DNA from: JANSWY01 sp965267245 | Lineage (GTDB): Bacteria; Bacteroidota; Bacteroidia; Cytophagales; Cyclobacteriaceae | NCBI GenBank assembly: GCA_965267245.1 | Contig: OZ253939.1 | Coordinates: 4,588,001-4,652,000 of the forward strand | Length of the DNA stretch: 64,000 nucleotides | Direction of reading: 5' to 3' | Position numbers and translations under genes: made by a program | Notes under the pieces: model-generated | The model's input: only the letters and a program-made list of their open reading frames with translations | What the model was told of the DNA's origin: nothing | Database searches by the model: none | Part shown: one piece after another, positions 17,053-29,852 of the stretch | How the letters are laid out: each line of letters starts with the position of its first letter | Numbering within the stretch: the stretch's first letter is position 1

Positions 17053-18702
17053 ATGAAAAAAGCAAAGGTAATTTTTTCCTTAGTGATCATAGTGGGATTT
17101 ACAGCACTGGCGTTAAAACCGACTGATAATGACAACTACTTCGCAATCATCAAAAACCTGGACGTGTTCGCAACTCTTTATAAAGAAGTAAATGCATACT
17201 ATGTAGAAGAAGTAAATCCCAATACACTTATAAAGTCCGGTATAGATGCCATGTTATCAACATTGGACCCATACACAAACTTTATCCCGGAGGACCAAAT
17301 CGAGAATTACAGAACAATGACCACCGGTGAATACGGAGGTATCGGTGCAGTTGTACAGGAGGTTGATGGCGTAAACACCGTATTAATGTCCTATGAAGGA
17401 TACCCAGCACATAAAGCAGGGTTAAAAATTGGGGATCAGATCTTAAAAATAGCTGGTGTTGATTTAGAAGGAAAAACCGGGGAAGAAATTAGTACCCTCT
17501 TAAAAGGACAATCCAAATCTGGGATCAAACTTCTGGTTAAAAGATACAATACCCCGGAACCCTTTGAAGTAACAGTAAACCGAGAAAAAATCACCATTAA
17601 AAATGTTCCATACTTCGGAATGATAGATGATCAGGTAGGATACTTGAAACTGACTGACTTCACTACCAAAGCAGGTCAGGAGGTTAAAAAAGCAGTGAAG
17701 GATCTAAAATCTCAGGGAGCAGATAAAATTATCCTTGACCTAAGAGGTAATCCGGGAGGTTTGCTTCAGGAGGCAGTAAACATTGCCAATGTATTCATAC
17801 CTAAAGGACAGGAAGTTGTAAGCACCAGAGGAAAGTATAAATCTAAGGATGATGTCTACCGTACATTGGATGAACCTGTTGATACAGAAATACCGGTTGC
17901 AGTACTAACCAGCAGCATGAGTGCCTCTGCTTCTGAGATTGTGGCTGGAGTAATTCAGGATTACGATCGTGGCATATTGGTGGGTCAAAAAACATATGGT
18001 AAAGGACTGGTACAGATTACAAGGCCGCTTTCATATAACAACCAATTGAAAGTAACTACCGCAAAATACTATATCCCAAGCGGGCGTTGCATCCAGGCCA
18101 TCGATTATAGTCACAGAAACGATGATGGAAGTGTTGGAAAAATTCCAGACTCCCTAAAAGTGGAGTTCAAAACTTACAATGGCAGAACCGTATTTGACGG
18201 TGGTGGAGTGACACCAGATATTGAAGTAGGGACTAAAGATTATGCGCCTATCACAATTAGTCTTGCAGAAAACAATCTGTTATTTCACTACGCTACTAAA
18301 TTCTATTATGAACATGAGGACATTGGCGATCCAAGAGAATTTGAATTCACGAAACAGGATTACAATGACTTCAAAAAATGGCTTGTCGGAAAAGATTATT
18401 CCTACACTACCCAAATTGAGGTGATGATTGACAGATTGTTGAAAGTGGCAGAAAATGAAGATAACTACGCTGACTTAGAAACAGATATTCAATCTTTGAA
18501 AGAGAAAACACTCCAAAACAAAGAGGAAGACCTTATTACTTTTGAAGAAGAGGTTAGACAATTACTGGAACAGGAAATAGCCTCCAGGTACTACTTACAA
18601 AGTGGAATGGTAGAAGTTTCCTTCAAGAATGATCCGGAAGTTCAGGAAGCTATTGCGGCCCTGAATGACACTGAAAAGTACAAAAGCCTTTTAAAACCAT
18701 AA
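17053..18702 (+). CDS. S41 family C-terminal processing peptidase (CtpA-like)
   Basis: The 549-residue serine protease cleaves C-termini of envelope proteins. It has an N-terminal hydrophobic signal or anchor (residues 5-21), a PDZ domain near 85-170 (GIGAVVQEVDG, GDQILKIAG) and an S41 catalytic core. Ser292 in MSASASEIVAG and Lys317 in QKTYGKGLVQ are the predicted dyad, with the usual 25-residue spacing. A charged, coiled-coil-prone tail of about 150 residues follows. The gene lies directly behind rnpA. The specific substrate is unknown. Confidence 0.92.
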   Translation: MKKAKVIFSLVIIVGFTALALKPTDNDNYFAIIKNLDVFATLYKEVNAYYVEEVNPNTLIKSGIDAMLSTLDPYTNFIPEDQIENYRTMTTGEYGGIGAVVQEVDGVNTVLMSYEGYPAHKAGLKIGDQILKIAGVDLEGKTGEEISTLLKGQSKSGIKLLVKRYNTPEPFEVTVNREKITIKNVPYFGMIDDQVGYLKLTDFTTKAGQEVKKAVKDLKSQGADKIILDLRGNPGGLLQEAVNIANVFIPKGQEVVSTRGKYKSKDDVYRTLDEPVDTEIPVAVLTSSMSASASEIVAGVIQDYDRGILVGQKTYGKGLVQITRPLSYNNQLKVTTAKYYIPSGRCIQAIDYSHRNDDGSVGKIPDSLKVEFKTYNGRTVFDGGGVTPDIEVGTKDYAPITISLAENNLLFHYATKFYYEHEDIGDPREFEFTKQDYNDFKKWLVGKDYSYTTQIEVMIDRLLKVAENEDNYADLETDIQSLKEKTLQNKEEDLITFEEEVRQLLEQEIASRYYLQSGMVEVSFKNDPEVQEAIAALNDTEKYKSLLKP

Positions 18703-18708
18703 GAAACT

Positions 18709-19386
18709 TTGATCCTAAGCTTAGATACAGCTACTAAAATATGCTCCATAGCTGTCCACGACCAGGGGAATTTAGTTGTAGAACAAAATTTTCACCTTGA
18801 TAAATCTCACAGCTCCTTGCTGCCATCAGCAATCGATACTATTTTCACACAGATTGGTATTGATAAGAAGGATGTAAAAGCAGTTGCGATTTCTGATGGG
18901 CCAGGTTCCTACACTGGATTAAGAATTGGAACAGCTACTGCAAAAGGTCTGTGTTTTAGTTGGGACGTTCCCCTGATAGCAGTAAATACTTTATTGGCTA
19001 TTTCGCAGGAAGCAAATAAGCATAACCTCGATCATGCCTTGTTAGTCCCGATGCTCGATGCAAGGAGAATGGAAGTATACACCATGGTCATTGACCCGGA
19101 GCTCAATGTACTGGTAGAAACACATGCCCACATTCTGGAAGAAACAAGTTTTTCTGAATACAAAGATAAAAATCTCATCTATTTCGGAAATGGATCTGAC
19201 AAAGCAATTAAGATATTGAGCAAAAACAAAAACTTCAGGCACCTGGAACAAATTCATACTTATGCCCGTTCTGTCGGTGAGATTGCCTGGAAGAAATTTG
19301 AAAAGGAAATATTTGAGAATTTGGCTTACTATGAACCAAACTACCTGAAAGAATTTCAGGCCAAGAAACCAAAAGCATTGATTTGA
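18709..19386 (+). CDS. tsaB: tRNA threonylcarbamoyladenosine biosynthesis protein TsaB
   Basis: TsaB is the scaffold partner of TsaD in making t6A at position 37 of ANN-decoding tRNAs. The 225-residue protein has the ASKHA-fold opening ILSLDTATKICSIAV and the diagnostic SDGPGSYTGLRIG near residues 64-76. The start is TTG, the only start that keeps the first beta strand. It begins six bases after the protease stop, and its TGA overlaps the ATG of the next gene. Confidence 0.93.
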   Translation: MILSLDTATKICSIAVHDQGNLVVEQNFHLDKSHSSLLPSAIDTIFTQIGIDKKDVKAVAISDGPGSYTGLRIGTATAKGLCFSWDVPLIAVNTLLAISQEANKHNLDHALLVPMLDARRMEVYTMVIDPELNVLVETHAHILEETSFSEYKDKNLIYFGNGSDKAIKILSKNKNFRHLEQIHTYARSVGEIAWKKFEKEIFENLAYYEPNYLKEFQAKKPKALI

Positions 19387-19901
19387 TGGCGGAGGAGATT
19401 ATAAATAGAGTTGCCAATAGCGCATTGGTCACAATAGACCTGGAGGAATACCATCATCCCGGGGAACGGGTCATTTTAGATATTGCAGATAATCTCTATC
19501 AGGGGCTTGTGCTCCGTGAGAAAGATTTCAGAGAATTTGTAAAAACAAATGATTGGTCAGAGTTCAGAGACAAGAATGTGGCTATTACATGCTCTGCAGA
19601 TGCTATTGTGCCTACCTGGGCATACATGCTCCTCGCATCAAAGCTAGAACCTTATGCCAATATGGTAGTTTTCGGAACCCTTGATCTACTGGAGCAATCA
19701 CTTTACAAGCAAGCATTCTCAAAGATTAACATATCTGAGTTTAATGGCGCTAAGGTTGTCATCAAGGGATGTGGAGATTTACCTATCCCTGAGTCAGCTT
19801 ACGTGGAAATCACCAGAATACTCACACCAATTGTATCAAGCATCATGTATGGAGAACCCTGCAGTACGGTCCCTATTTATAAAGCACCCAGAAAGAAATA
19901 G
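19386..19901 (+). CDS. DUF2480 family protein
   Basis: The 171-residue soluble protein matches the Bacteroidetes-restricted DUF2480 family (IINRVANSALVTIDLEEY, LYQGLVLREKDFR, CSADAIVPTWAYMLL, GCGDLPIPESAYVEI). No biochemical role is established that I know of. The ATG at 19386 overlaps the tsaB stop (TGATG); an in-frame TTG at 19383 would add one residue. Coupling to tsaB hints at a housekeeping role. A GC-rich intergenic element starts just downstream. Confidence 0.85.
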   Translation: MAEEIINRVANSALVTIDLEEYHHPGERVILDIADNLYQGLVLREKDFREFVKTNDWSEFRDKNVAITCSADAIVPTWAYMLLASKLEPYANMVVFGTLDLLEQSLYKQAFSKINISEFNGAKVVIKGCGDLPIPESAYVEITRILTPIVSSIMYGEPCSTVPIYKAPRKK

Positions 19902-19912
19902 TTGAAAGAAAA

Positions 19913-20035
19913 TTTTTGCTTGGGTCAGTCTGTCTGAGCTTCATACGTCGCTACATTCAGGCCGGGTGTTCACTACTCGCCTGCGATCGCACGGGCCATT
20001 TCGGGCTCAGACACGCCGTTCACCCCCTCAGACGG
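19913..20035 (+). repeat. GC-rich intergenic element, copy 1 (upstream of rRNA operon)
   Basis: This stretch after the DUF2480 gene is much richer in GC than its surroundings. It opens with TTTTTGCTTGGG and contains TCATAC, TCAGGCCGGGT, TACTCGCC, GGCCATTTCGGGCTCAGACA and a small hairpin ACCCC-CTCAGAC-GGGGT at 20022-20038. The same blocks occur in the same order on the minus strand at 26664-26545. No reading frame is supported. Confidence 0.7.
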
Positions 20036-20215
20036 GGTATGACAGTATTAAGTATGATTGCATTAAGTATTAAGAATAAAAGAGCCTAAACAATACAATC
20101 ATACATAGTACCCAACACCCAACACCTCACACCCAAAATCCAACACCTAAAACCTTCACACCCAACACCATAGTGGGAGCTCTTAAAATTCTTCAAAAAA
20201 CTTTGCGATAAGTAC
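20036..20215. other. Non-coding spacer with CA-rich low-complexity repeats
   Basis: Between the element and the rRNA promoter the sequence is AT-rich, with ATTAAGTATTAAG-type motifs at 20046-20075. A run of imperfect CCCAACACC/CCAACACCT units follows at about 20108-20171. No gene is seen. Such strings are typical of drifting low-complexity spacers in this phylum. Confidence 0.6.
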
Positions 20216-20245
20216 TTGTGAGTTGGCGAAGGTATGTTATCTTTG
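20216..20245 (+). promoter_or_regulatory. rRNA operon promoter P1
   Basis: TTG at 20216-20218, a 19-base gap and TATCTTTG at 20238-20245 fit the Bacteroidetes consensus. A similar initiation region (GCGATCCCGTTT) follows; P2 has GCATCCGCTTT. Confidence 0.65.
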
Positions 20246-20342
20246 CGATCCCGTTTGGGGGAAGGCATTTGCCGGAAGGGTGAGTGCTTGAAGATTGAAA
20301 AGTTGGGGGTAAAAAAAATCTAAAAATTTTTCCAAAATATTT

Positions 20343-20375
20343 TTTGGAGTTAGGAAAAAGATTTGTTTATCTTTG
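20343..20375 (+). promoter_or_regulatory. rRNA operon promoter P2
   Basis: TTTG at 20343-20346 and TATCTTTG at 20368-20375 are separated by 21 bases. An A/T-rich tract at 20310-20342 just upstream resembles an UP element. P1 lies 127 bases upstream, giving tandem promoters. Confidence 0.6.
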
Positions 20376-20689
20376 CATCCGCTTTCAGGGAGAGAGGTTG
20401 AGAGACGCTGAAGAAAGTGATAAAAAAGAGGTAGTAAAAAGTTACTATTTCACGAATAATTGAGGTACTGAGGATAGGTTAGAATACGGGAATGACAATA
20501 GGCTGCCCGGTTTTAATATTGGTACGGAGGTTAAAAAGTTCTTTGAATGAATGATAATTGATAGCAAACCGCTTAAGGAAAACAACTTGTTTTTTTTCTT
20601 TGAGATAAAGTCGGGCATCAGACAACATTAGACGACGATGTAAAAGAGTCGTCCCCTATACTTTCGGGTGTAGGTGTAAAATTTATTAC
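20376..20689 (+). other. rRNA leader region with boxA-like sequence
   Basis: This is the transcribed leader between P2 and 16S. It includes GTTCTTTGAATGA at 20538-20550, which resembles a boxA antitermination site; a related GTTCATTGACAT occurs before 23S at about 22872. It also contains a hairpin-like CCCCTATACTTTCGGGTGTAGG segment split across 20653-20674. No protein gene is supported. Confidence 0.55.
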
Positions 20690-22206
<1,517 letters not shown>

Positions 22207-22326
22207 CTGGAGAGGTTCGACTTTAAGGTTTGCTATCAGTTCATTTATTCGAGGTTACGCAAAGGCGTAGCTTTAAGAGATATTGACAAGCTGGAGTAGT
22301 AGCACAAGCTACGAGAAAGAAGGACC
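22207..22326 (+). other. 16S to tRNA-Ile spacer
   Basis: This 120-base processed spacer contains a GTAGC-ACAA-GCTAC hairpin near 22300 just before tRNA-Ile. No gene is present. Confidence 0.5.
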
Positions 22327-22400
22327 GGGCTTGTAGCTCAGGTGGTTAGAGCGCTACACTGATAATGTAGAGGTCCGTGGTTCGAGTCCACGCAGGCCCA
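22327..22400 (+). tRNA. tRNA-Ile (GAT)
   Basis: The 74-base cloverleaf has a GGGCTTG/CAGGCCC acceptor stem, D-arm TAGCTCAGGTGGTTAGAGC, an anticodon stem CTACA/TGTAG around CTGATAA (anticodon GAT) and the T-loop TTCGAGTCC. The discriminator is A22400; the CCA end is not encoded. It lies in the standard rRNA spacer position. Confidence 0.97.
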
Positions 22401-22437
22401 CAATTTGTTTGAGGGTACTTGAAGGACGAGAAGTTTA

Positions 22438-22471
22438 TCCCGCTGCAAGCGGGAAGTCCACGCAGGCCCAC
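22438..22471 (+). repeat. Hairpin plus 17-nt copy of the tRNA-Ile 3' end
   Basis: A perfect hairpin TCCCGC-TGCAA-GCGGGA (22438-22454) is followed directly by AGTCCACGCAGGCCCAC (22455-22471), identical to tRNA-Ile positions 22385-22401. The rest of a tRNA is absent. Confidence 0.75.
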
Positions 22472-22517
22472 TACGTTTGAAAGTGAGACGAAGTTTTCAA
22501 GAGTTTTTTACCTTGAG

Positions 22518-22560
22518 TAAGAAGTCTAAAATCTTAAGTCTAAAATCTCACAATCTAATA
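22518..22560. repeat. Short direct repeat in rRNA spacer
   Basis: AAGTCTAAAATCT occurs twice almost back to back before tRNA-Ala, and related TAAAATCT and ATATCTAAT units recur after it (about 22748-22785). This looks like drifting low-complexity spacer. Confidence 0.5.
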
Positions 22561-22563
22561 AAT

Positions 22564-22637
22564 GGGGGATTAGCTCAGCTGGCTAGAGCGCCTGCCTTGC
22601 ACGCAGGAGGTCATCGGTTCGACTCCGATATCCTCCA
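22564..22637 (+). tRNA. tRNA-Ala (TGC)
   Basis: The 74-base cloverleaf has acceptor GGGGGAT/ATCCTCC, anticodon stem CCTGC/GCAGG around CTTGCAC (anticodon TGC) and T-arm ATCGG-TTCGACT-CCGAT. The discriminator is A22637 and CCA is not encoded. It is the usual second tRNA of a Bacteroidetes rRNA spacer. Confidence 0.97.
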
Positions 22638-22917
22638 CAATACTTCTGGAATAGAAGGATTATGGGGATAGAAAGGAAAGCGGTTAAACAGAAGGTTTAG
22701 CTATTAATTATTGACATGATTATTGGTTTAAGTAAAAGATGAGAGACTAAAATCTTTTATCTGATATCTAATATCTAATTACTTAAGACTAATAGTTACA
22801 AATCCAGATGCCTGGATTGGTTAGACAGATGTGACTAGTTTAACTTGAAGATAGGCTGTATACTGGTAAAAAGTTCATTGACATAATGTGAAAGAAACAC
22901 TGAGACGAGAAATCGTT
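22638..22917 (+). other. tRNA-Ala to 23S spacer
   Basis: These 280 bases hold ATCT-rich low-complexity sequence and a boxA-like AAAAGTTCATTGACAT near 22868-22884. A segment pairing with the 23S 3' flank follows (TTACAAGAAAG with CTTTCTGTAA). No protein gene is seen. Confidence 0.5.
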
Positions 22918-25802
<2,885 letters not shown>

Positions 25803-25901
25803 ACGCGTTTTATTGTGTTTCTTTCACAAATTTATGTCAACTAGATATTCGGTAAGAAGTACCGGATTAAAGATATTGTGCGTCACGGCACTAAAGATTT
25901 T

Positions 25902-26010
<109 letters not shown>

Positions 26011-26021
26011 CTTATTATTAC

Positions 26022-26052
26022 AAGCCTTGTAGGAAACTGCAAGGCTTTTTTT
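26022..26052 (+). terminator. rRNA operon terminator, copy 1
   Basis: AAGCCTTG and CAAGGCTT form an 8-bp stem around TAGGAAACTG and run into a T tract. It lies 12 bases after 5S. Confidence 0.85.
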
Positions 26053-26171
26053 ATGTCTTTACTGCAATGTGTTTTACAGCAATGATGCAGGAAGAAGACA
26101 TCTTAGACTGACTATCAAGAATACCAGTCGTGTAAGTCGTTACCAGTCTACGCGACCCGGCTTATTATTAA

Positions 26172-26202
26172 AAGCCTTGTAGGAAACTGCAAGGCTTTTT
26201 TT
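26172..26202 (+). terminator. rRNA operon terminator, copy 2
   Basis: This is the same stem, loop and T tract as copy 1, inside the second repeat unit. Confidence 0.8.
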
Positions 26203-26323
26203 ATGTCTATACTGCAATGTGTTTTACAACAATGATGTAGGAAAAGACATCTTAGACTGACTATCAAGATTAATACCAGTCGTGTAAGTCGTTACCAGTC
26301 TACGCGACCCGGCTTATTATTAC

Positions 26324-26354
26324 AAGCCTTGTAGGAAACTGCAAGGCTTTTTTT
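26324..26354 (+). terminator. rRNA operon terminator, copy 3
   Basis: This is the same stem, loop and T tract as copies 1 and 2, at the start of the partial third unit. Confidence 0.8.
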
Positions 26355-26544
26355 GTGTCTATAAAATCTTGAAATTGTTTAGCGTATAGTCAACCTGTTC
26401 AGAGATATAAAATAGTACAAGTAGCCTTACTAAACAGGAGTACAGCTTCGGGATGTTATTCCTACTCACAGAATAAACCAATCTATTAATGATTAGGAGC
26501 CTAGTAGGCTCAGGATTGACCTGGTTTTGGTCAATATTGTTCTG

Positions 26545-26664
26545 ATGAAGTTGCGTGAGGGGTAGTAGTGATTGTTTGAGCCCGAAGTGGCCTTGAGGGG
26601 AGATTGGCGAGTACGGATAACCCGACCTGAGGAAGTATGACGAGGGGCACGCCCAAATGAAAAA
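26545..26664 (-). repeat. GC-rich intergenic element, copy 2 (downstream of rRNA operon)
   Basis: Read on the minus strand from 26664, the sequence opens TTTTTCATTTGGG and then shows TCATAC, TCAGGTCGGGT, TACTCGCC, GGCCACTTCGGGCTCAAACA and CCCCTCACGCAA. These match copy 1 at 19913-20035 block by block in the same order (18 of 20 in the longest block). It begins in the T tract of the floA terminator. Confidence 0.7.
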
Positions 26665-26684
26665 GGTTCGACAGTAGCCGAACC
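26659..26684 (-). terminator. Intrinsic terminator of proS-nfeD-floA
   Basis: On the minus strand GGTTCG and CGAACC pair around an 8-base loop and are followed by TTTTT. It lies 27 bases after the floA stop. Confidence 0.8.
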
Positions 26685-26711
26685 TCATCAATTCATATTC
26701 TAATAATAAAA

Positions 26712-27734
26712 TTATGATTCTTTCTTCTTGCCTTTTGTAGAGCCAGAACCAGCAATTGATTCTCTCATATCTGTATCAGCCTGGATATTTTGGAACTTAT
26801 AATAGTCCATAATTCCAAGGTTTCCACTTCTAAAGGCTTCTGCAAGCGCTCTTGGGACTTCAGCCTCTGCTTCAATTACTTTCGCTCGAGCTTCCTGAGC
26901 TTTCGCTACCATTTCCTGTTCTTCTGCAACAGCCATTGCACGTCTTTCTTCGGCTTTTGCTTCTGCTACTTTTAAGTCAGCACTTGCCTGATCAGTCTGT
27001 AGTTTTGCTCCAATGTTTGCTCCCACATCTACATCAGCGATATCGATGGATAATATCTCAAATGCTGTACCGGCATCAAGTCCTCTTTGTAGGACTAGTT
27101 TTGAAATCTTATCTGGATTTTCCAGAACTTCCTTATGAGTTGCAGCAGAACCAATTGAAGTTACAATACCTTCACCAACCCTCGCTAAAATTGTATCTTC
27201 TCCAGCACCTCCTACAAGCTGCTGGATGTTAGCTCTTACGGTTACCCTTGCTTTGGCAACAAGTTGAATACCATCTGCTGCAACCGCGGCAACTGAAGGG
27301 GTGTTGATTACTTTTGGATTTACTGAGATCTGAACTGCTTCAAATACATCTCTACCAGCCAGGTCAATCGCAGTAGCCTGTTTAAATGTAAGGTTAATGT
27401 TGGCTTTATCGGCTGAAATAAGTGCTTTGATTACCTGTGGAACGTTTCCACCTGCCAGGTAGTGTGTTTCCAGTTCCTGTGTTTTCAAAGGTCTTCTTGT
27501 TACATCTTCATCTTCTGAGATGGTAAGCCCTGCCTTTGTTGCTGTAATTAATGAGTTCACTACAATTGAAGGAGGTACTTTCCTGATTCTCATGAACACA
27601 AGCTCTAGTAAACTCACTTTTACGTTTGAGAATACTGCAGTGATCCAAAGGTTAACTGGGACAAAGTACAGGAATACAAAGAACAGCACAATTGCTGCAA
27701 AGACAAGTAAGATTATTATGATTGGACTACCCAT
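26712..27734 (-). CDS. floA: flotillin-like protein FloA
   Basis: FloA is a bacterial flotillin that organises membrane microdomains. The 340-residue protein has one N-terminal hydrophobic hairpin (residues 4-33). A PHB/SPFH-like core follows (SLLELVFMRIRKVPPSIVV, GRDVFEAVQISVNPKVI), then an Ala/Glu-rich coiled coil near 235-290 (AKAEERRAMAVAEEQEMVAK). This matches the YqfA/FloA family closely. Its start overlaps the nfeD stop by eight bases; flotillin and NfeD pairs are widespread and probably act together. A terminator lies just behind. Confidence 0.93.
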   Translation of the reverse strand: MGSPIIIILLVFAAIVLFFVFLYFVPVNLWITAVFSNVKVSLLELVFMRIRKVPPSIVVNSLITATKAGLTISEDEDVTRRPLKTQELETHYLAGGNVPQVIKALISADKANINLTFKQATAIDLAGRDVFEAVQISVNPKVINTPSVAAVAADGIQLVAKARVTVRANIQQLVGGAGEDTILARVGEGIVTSIGSAATHKEVLENPDKISKLVLQRGLDAGTAFEILSIDIADVDVGANIGAKLQTDQASADLKVAEAKAEERRAMAVAEEQEMVAKAQEARAKVIEAEAEVPRALAEAFRSGNLGIMDYYKFQNIQADTDMRESIAGSGSTKGKKKES

Positions 27735-28206
27735 TGTTTGGTTCTATTGGTTTAACAAAAATTATGTTGTTATCTAGTTTAAAAATTTCAATCTCAAGAT
27801 TATCGTATAGGAATTCTCCATTTGTGCGAACTTCAAATTCTTTGTCGTTGAACAGGGCTTTACCGATTGGACGCAGTGCAGAAATTGTTTTGCCTTTGTC
27901 ACCTACTTTTAAATTGGCTGTGCTGCCTTCATTTACCTTACCCTTGTTCTCTTCTTTTAAGGCTAACTTCTGCCACATCCCTGTTTTGAACGTCACAATA
28001 AGTGTAGTCACAGAGAGAATAAAAGTAATTCCTAAAACAAAATTACCTGTTCCAGCATCGAAGTAGTCGTATGCCAGGTAAATACCACCAATTTCAAAGG
28101 CGAATCCCGCTATACCAACAATAGTAGTACCAGGAACAAATAATACCTCTGCAATTATCAGGGCTAACCCAAAAAGAATCAGACCTATGACGATCAACCA
28201 TTCCAT
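27727..28206 (-). CDS. NfeD family membrane protein
   Basis: The 159-residue protein has an N-terminal segment with two to three hydrophobic helices (MEWLIVIGLILFGLALIIAE, then about 45-70). A C-terminal beta-rich NfeD/OB-fold domain follows (GDKGKTISALRPIGKALFN, EFLYDNLEIEIFKLD). It lacks the ClpP-like protease domain of long NfeD forms. It is encoded immediately before floA and overlaps it, the common arrangement, so a partnership in membrane organisation is likely. Confidence 0.87.
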   Translation of the reverse strand: MEWLIVIGLILFGLALIIAEVLFVPGTTIVGIAGFAFEIGGIYLAYDYFDAGTGNFVLGITFILSVTTLIVTFKTGMWQKLALKEENKGKVNEGSTANLKVGDKGKTISALRPIGKALFNDKEFEVRTNGEFLYDNLEIEIFKLDNNIIFVKPIEPNNG

Positions 28207-28235
28207 GCCTAAATGTACAACAAAATAAATATCGA

Positions 28236-29714
28236 CTAGTAAGCTTTTGCGAAAATTACTCTCTTGCTGCTAGGCTTACCAGAATATATACATTCACCAC
28301 TTTCATCTGGCTGATCAAAAGGGATACATCGGATAGTAGCCTTAGTTTCTTCTTTGATTTTGTCCTCTGTTTCAGGAGTCCCGTCCCAATGTGCCAATAC
28401 AAATCCTCCTTTGTTTTCGATGATATCTTTGAAATCCTCCCAACTATCAGTGGTTACTGTATTTTCTTCTCTGAAATTTTTAGAGTTACTATAGATTGAG
28501 GTCTGCATCTCATCTAGTAAGCCTGGTATTAGGTCAACCACCTCATCCATATTGACAACATTTTTTTCTTTTGTGTCTCTTCTTGCTATTTCTATGGTGC
28601 CGTTTTCCAGATCTTTTGGCCCTATAGCCAATCTTACAGGTACACCTTTAAGTTCATATTCGGCAAATTTCCAACCTGGTTTGTGAGTAGATCTATTATC
28701 AAAGTTGACACTTACGCCTTGCTTTCTTAATCCTTTAATTATAGGGTCAATTTTCTCTGAAATTTCATTTAATTGTTCTTCTCCTTTGAAGATTGGCACA
28801 ATGACTACCTGGATTGGCGCTAATTTTGGAGGTAGAACGAGACCCTGGTCATCTGAATGAGCCATAATCAGTGCGCCCATCAAACGAGTAGATACTCCCC
28901 AGGAAGTTCCCCAAACATATTCCAGTTGTCCCTGGTTGTTTGAGAATTTTACATCAAAAGCTTCAGCAAAATTTTGTCCAAGGAAGTGTGAGGTTCCAGC
29001 CTGGAGTGCTTTACCGTCTTGCATCATTGCCTCAATACAAAGGGTTTCTACTGCACCAGCGAATTTTTCGCTATCAGATTTTTGACCTTTTACGACTGAT
29101 AGTGCCATGAATTCTTCAGCAAATTGTGCATAGACATCCAGCATCTGCTTTGTTTCAGCGATTGCTTCTTCCTTGGTGGCATGAGCCGTGTGACCTTCCT
29201 GCCATAGGAATTCTGCTGTTCGAAGGAACAATCTTGTTCTCATTTCCCATCTCACAACATTGGCCCACTGATTAATAAGAAGTGGAAGATCACGATATGA
29301 CTGAATCCAATTTTTGTATGTATTCCAAATGACTGCCTCACTGGTAGGTCGCACTACCAATTCTTCTTCGAGTCTGGCATCCGGATCTACTATAAGTTTC
29401 TTTTTGTTTTCAGGATCGTTCTTAAGTCTGTAATGAGTAACTACAGCACATTCTTTTGCAAAGCCTTCTGCGTTTTCTTCCTCGGCTTCAAATAAGCTCT
29501 TGGGCACAAATAGAGGGAAATAGGCATTTTGATGGCCAGTTTCCTTGAACATCCGATCCAGTTCTTTTTGCATTTTTTCCCAGATAGCATAACCATATGG
29601 TTTGATAACCATACATCCTCTTACTGCCGAATTCTCCGCTAAATCAGCTCTTTTCACTAATTCATTATACCATAAGGAGTAGTCTTCACTTCTTTTTGGC
29701 AACCCTTTACTCAT
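28236..29714 (-). CDS. proS: proline--tRNA ligase (eukaryote/archaeon-like type)
   Basis: The enzyme charges tRNA-Pro with proline. The 492-residue protein is a class II synthetase of the short archaeal/eukaryote-like form with no bacterial editing insertion. Class II motifs are seen in RTRLFLRTAEFLWQEGHTAH, the TSHFLGQNFAEAFDVKF stretch and GVSTRLMGALIMAHSDDQGL. The C-terminus ends in the Tyr of FAKAY, as in this subtype. nfeD follows after 29 bases, so proS-nfeD-floA may be one transcript. This form of ProS is usual in Bacteroidetes. Confidence 0.95.
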   Translation of the reverse strand: MSKGLPKRSEDYSLWYNELVKRADLAENSAVRGCMVIKPYGYAIWEKMQKELDRMFKETGHQNAYFPLFVPKSLFEAEEENAEGFAKECAVVTHYRLKNDPENKKKLIVDPDARLEEELVVRPTSEAVIWNTYKNWIQSYRDLPLLINQWANVVRWEMRTRLFLRTAEFLWQEGHTAHATKEEAIAETKQMLDVYAQFAEEFMALSVVKGQKSDSEKFAGAVETLCIEAMMQDGKALQAGTSHFLGQNFAEAFDVKFSNNQGQLEYVWGTSWGVSTRLMGALIMAHSDDQGLVLPPKLAPIQVVIVPIFKGEEQLNEISEKIDPIIKGLRKQGVSVNFDNRSTHKPGWKFAEYELKGVPVRLAIGPKDLENGTIEIARRDTKEKNVVNMDEVVDLIPGLLDEMQTSIYSNSKNFREENTVTTDSWEDFKDIIENKGGFVLAHWDGTPETEDKIKEETKATIRCIPFDQPDESGECIYSGKPSSKRVIFAKAY

Positions 29715-29777
29715 ATTTTTTTAGTCGTTATTAAACTTTGGTACAGATATTGCTTTAAACAATATGCAAATGGTTCA

Positions 29778-29785
29778 CAAATATA
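29778..29785 (-). promoter_or_regulatory. Possible -7 element for proS
   Basis: TATATTTG on the minus strand lies about 63 bases before the proS start. The -33 region (TTCA) is a poor match, so support is limited. Confidence 0.3.
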
Positions 29786-29852
29786 AGTTTTTGATTTACC
29801 CTAGATGAACTATTCAGCGTTTATATTTATTGAATATTAAAACAATAGTACC

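Larger units (their letters stand above)
26011..26361 (+). repeat. Tandem repeat array of 5S tail plus terminator
   Basis: Two near-identical units of 150 bases (26011-26160) and 152 bases (26161-26312) are followed by a partial third (26313-26361). Each unit starts CTTATTATTA, carries a terminator and ends with a GTAAGTCGTTACCAG copy of the 5S 3' tail. Only a few substitutions and small indels separate the full units. Confidence 0.85.

Noticed and set aside
19932..20012. GTCTGAGC/GCTCAGAC inverted repeat considered as a terminator for tsaB-DUF2480
   Set aside because: The arms are 65 bases apart and no T tract follows; it is better seen as part of the GC-rich element.
26359..26691. Open frame of 110 residues on the minus strand downstream of the rRNA operon
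   Set aside because: It begins inside the floA terminator hairpin and runs through the GC-rich element copy 2 into the repeat array; composition is not protein-like and the region is better explained as non-coding.
27520..28066. Plus-strand open frames opposite nfeD and floA
   Set aside because: They are antisense to two well-supported genes with clear family motifs.
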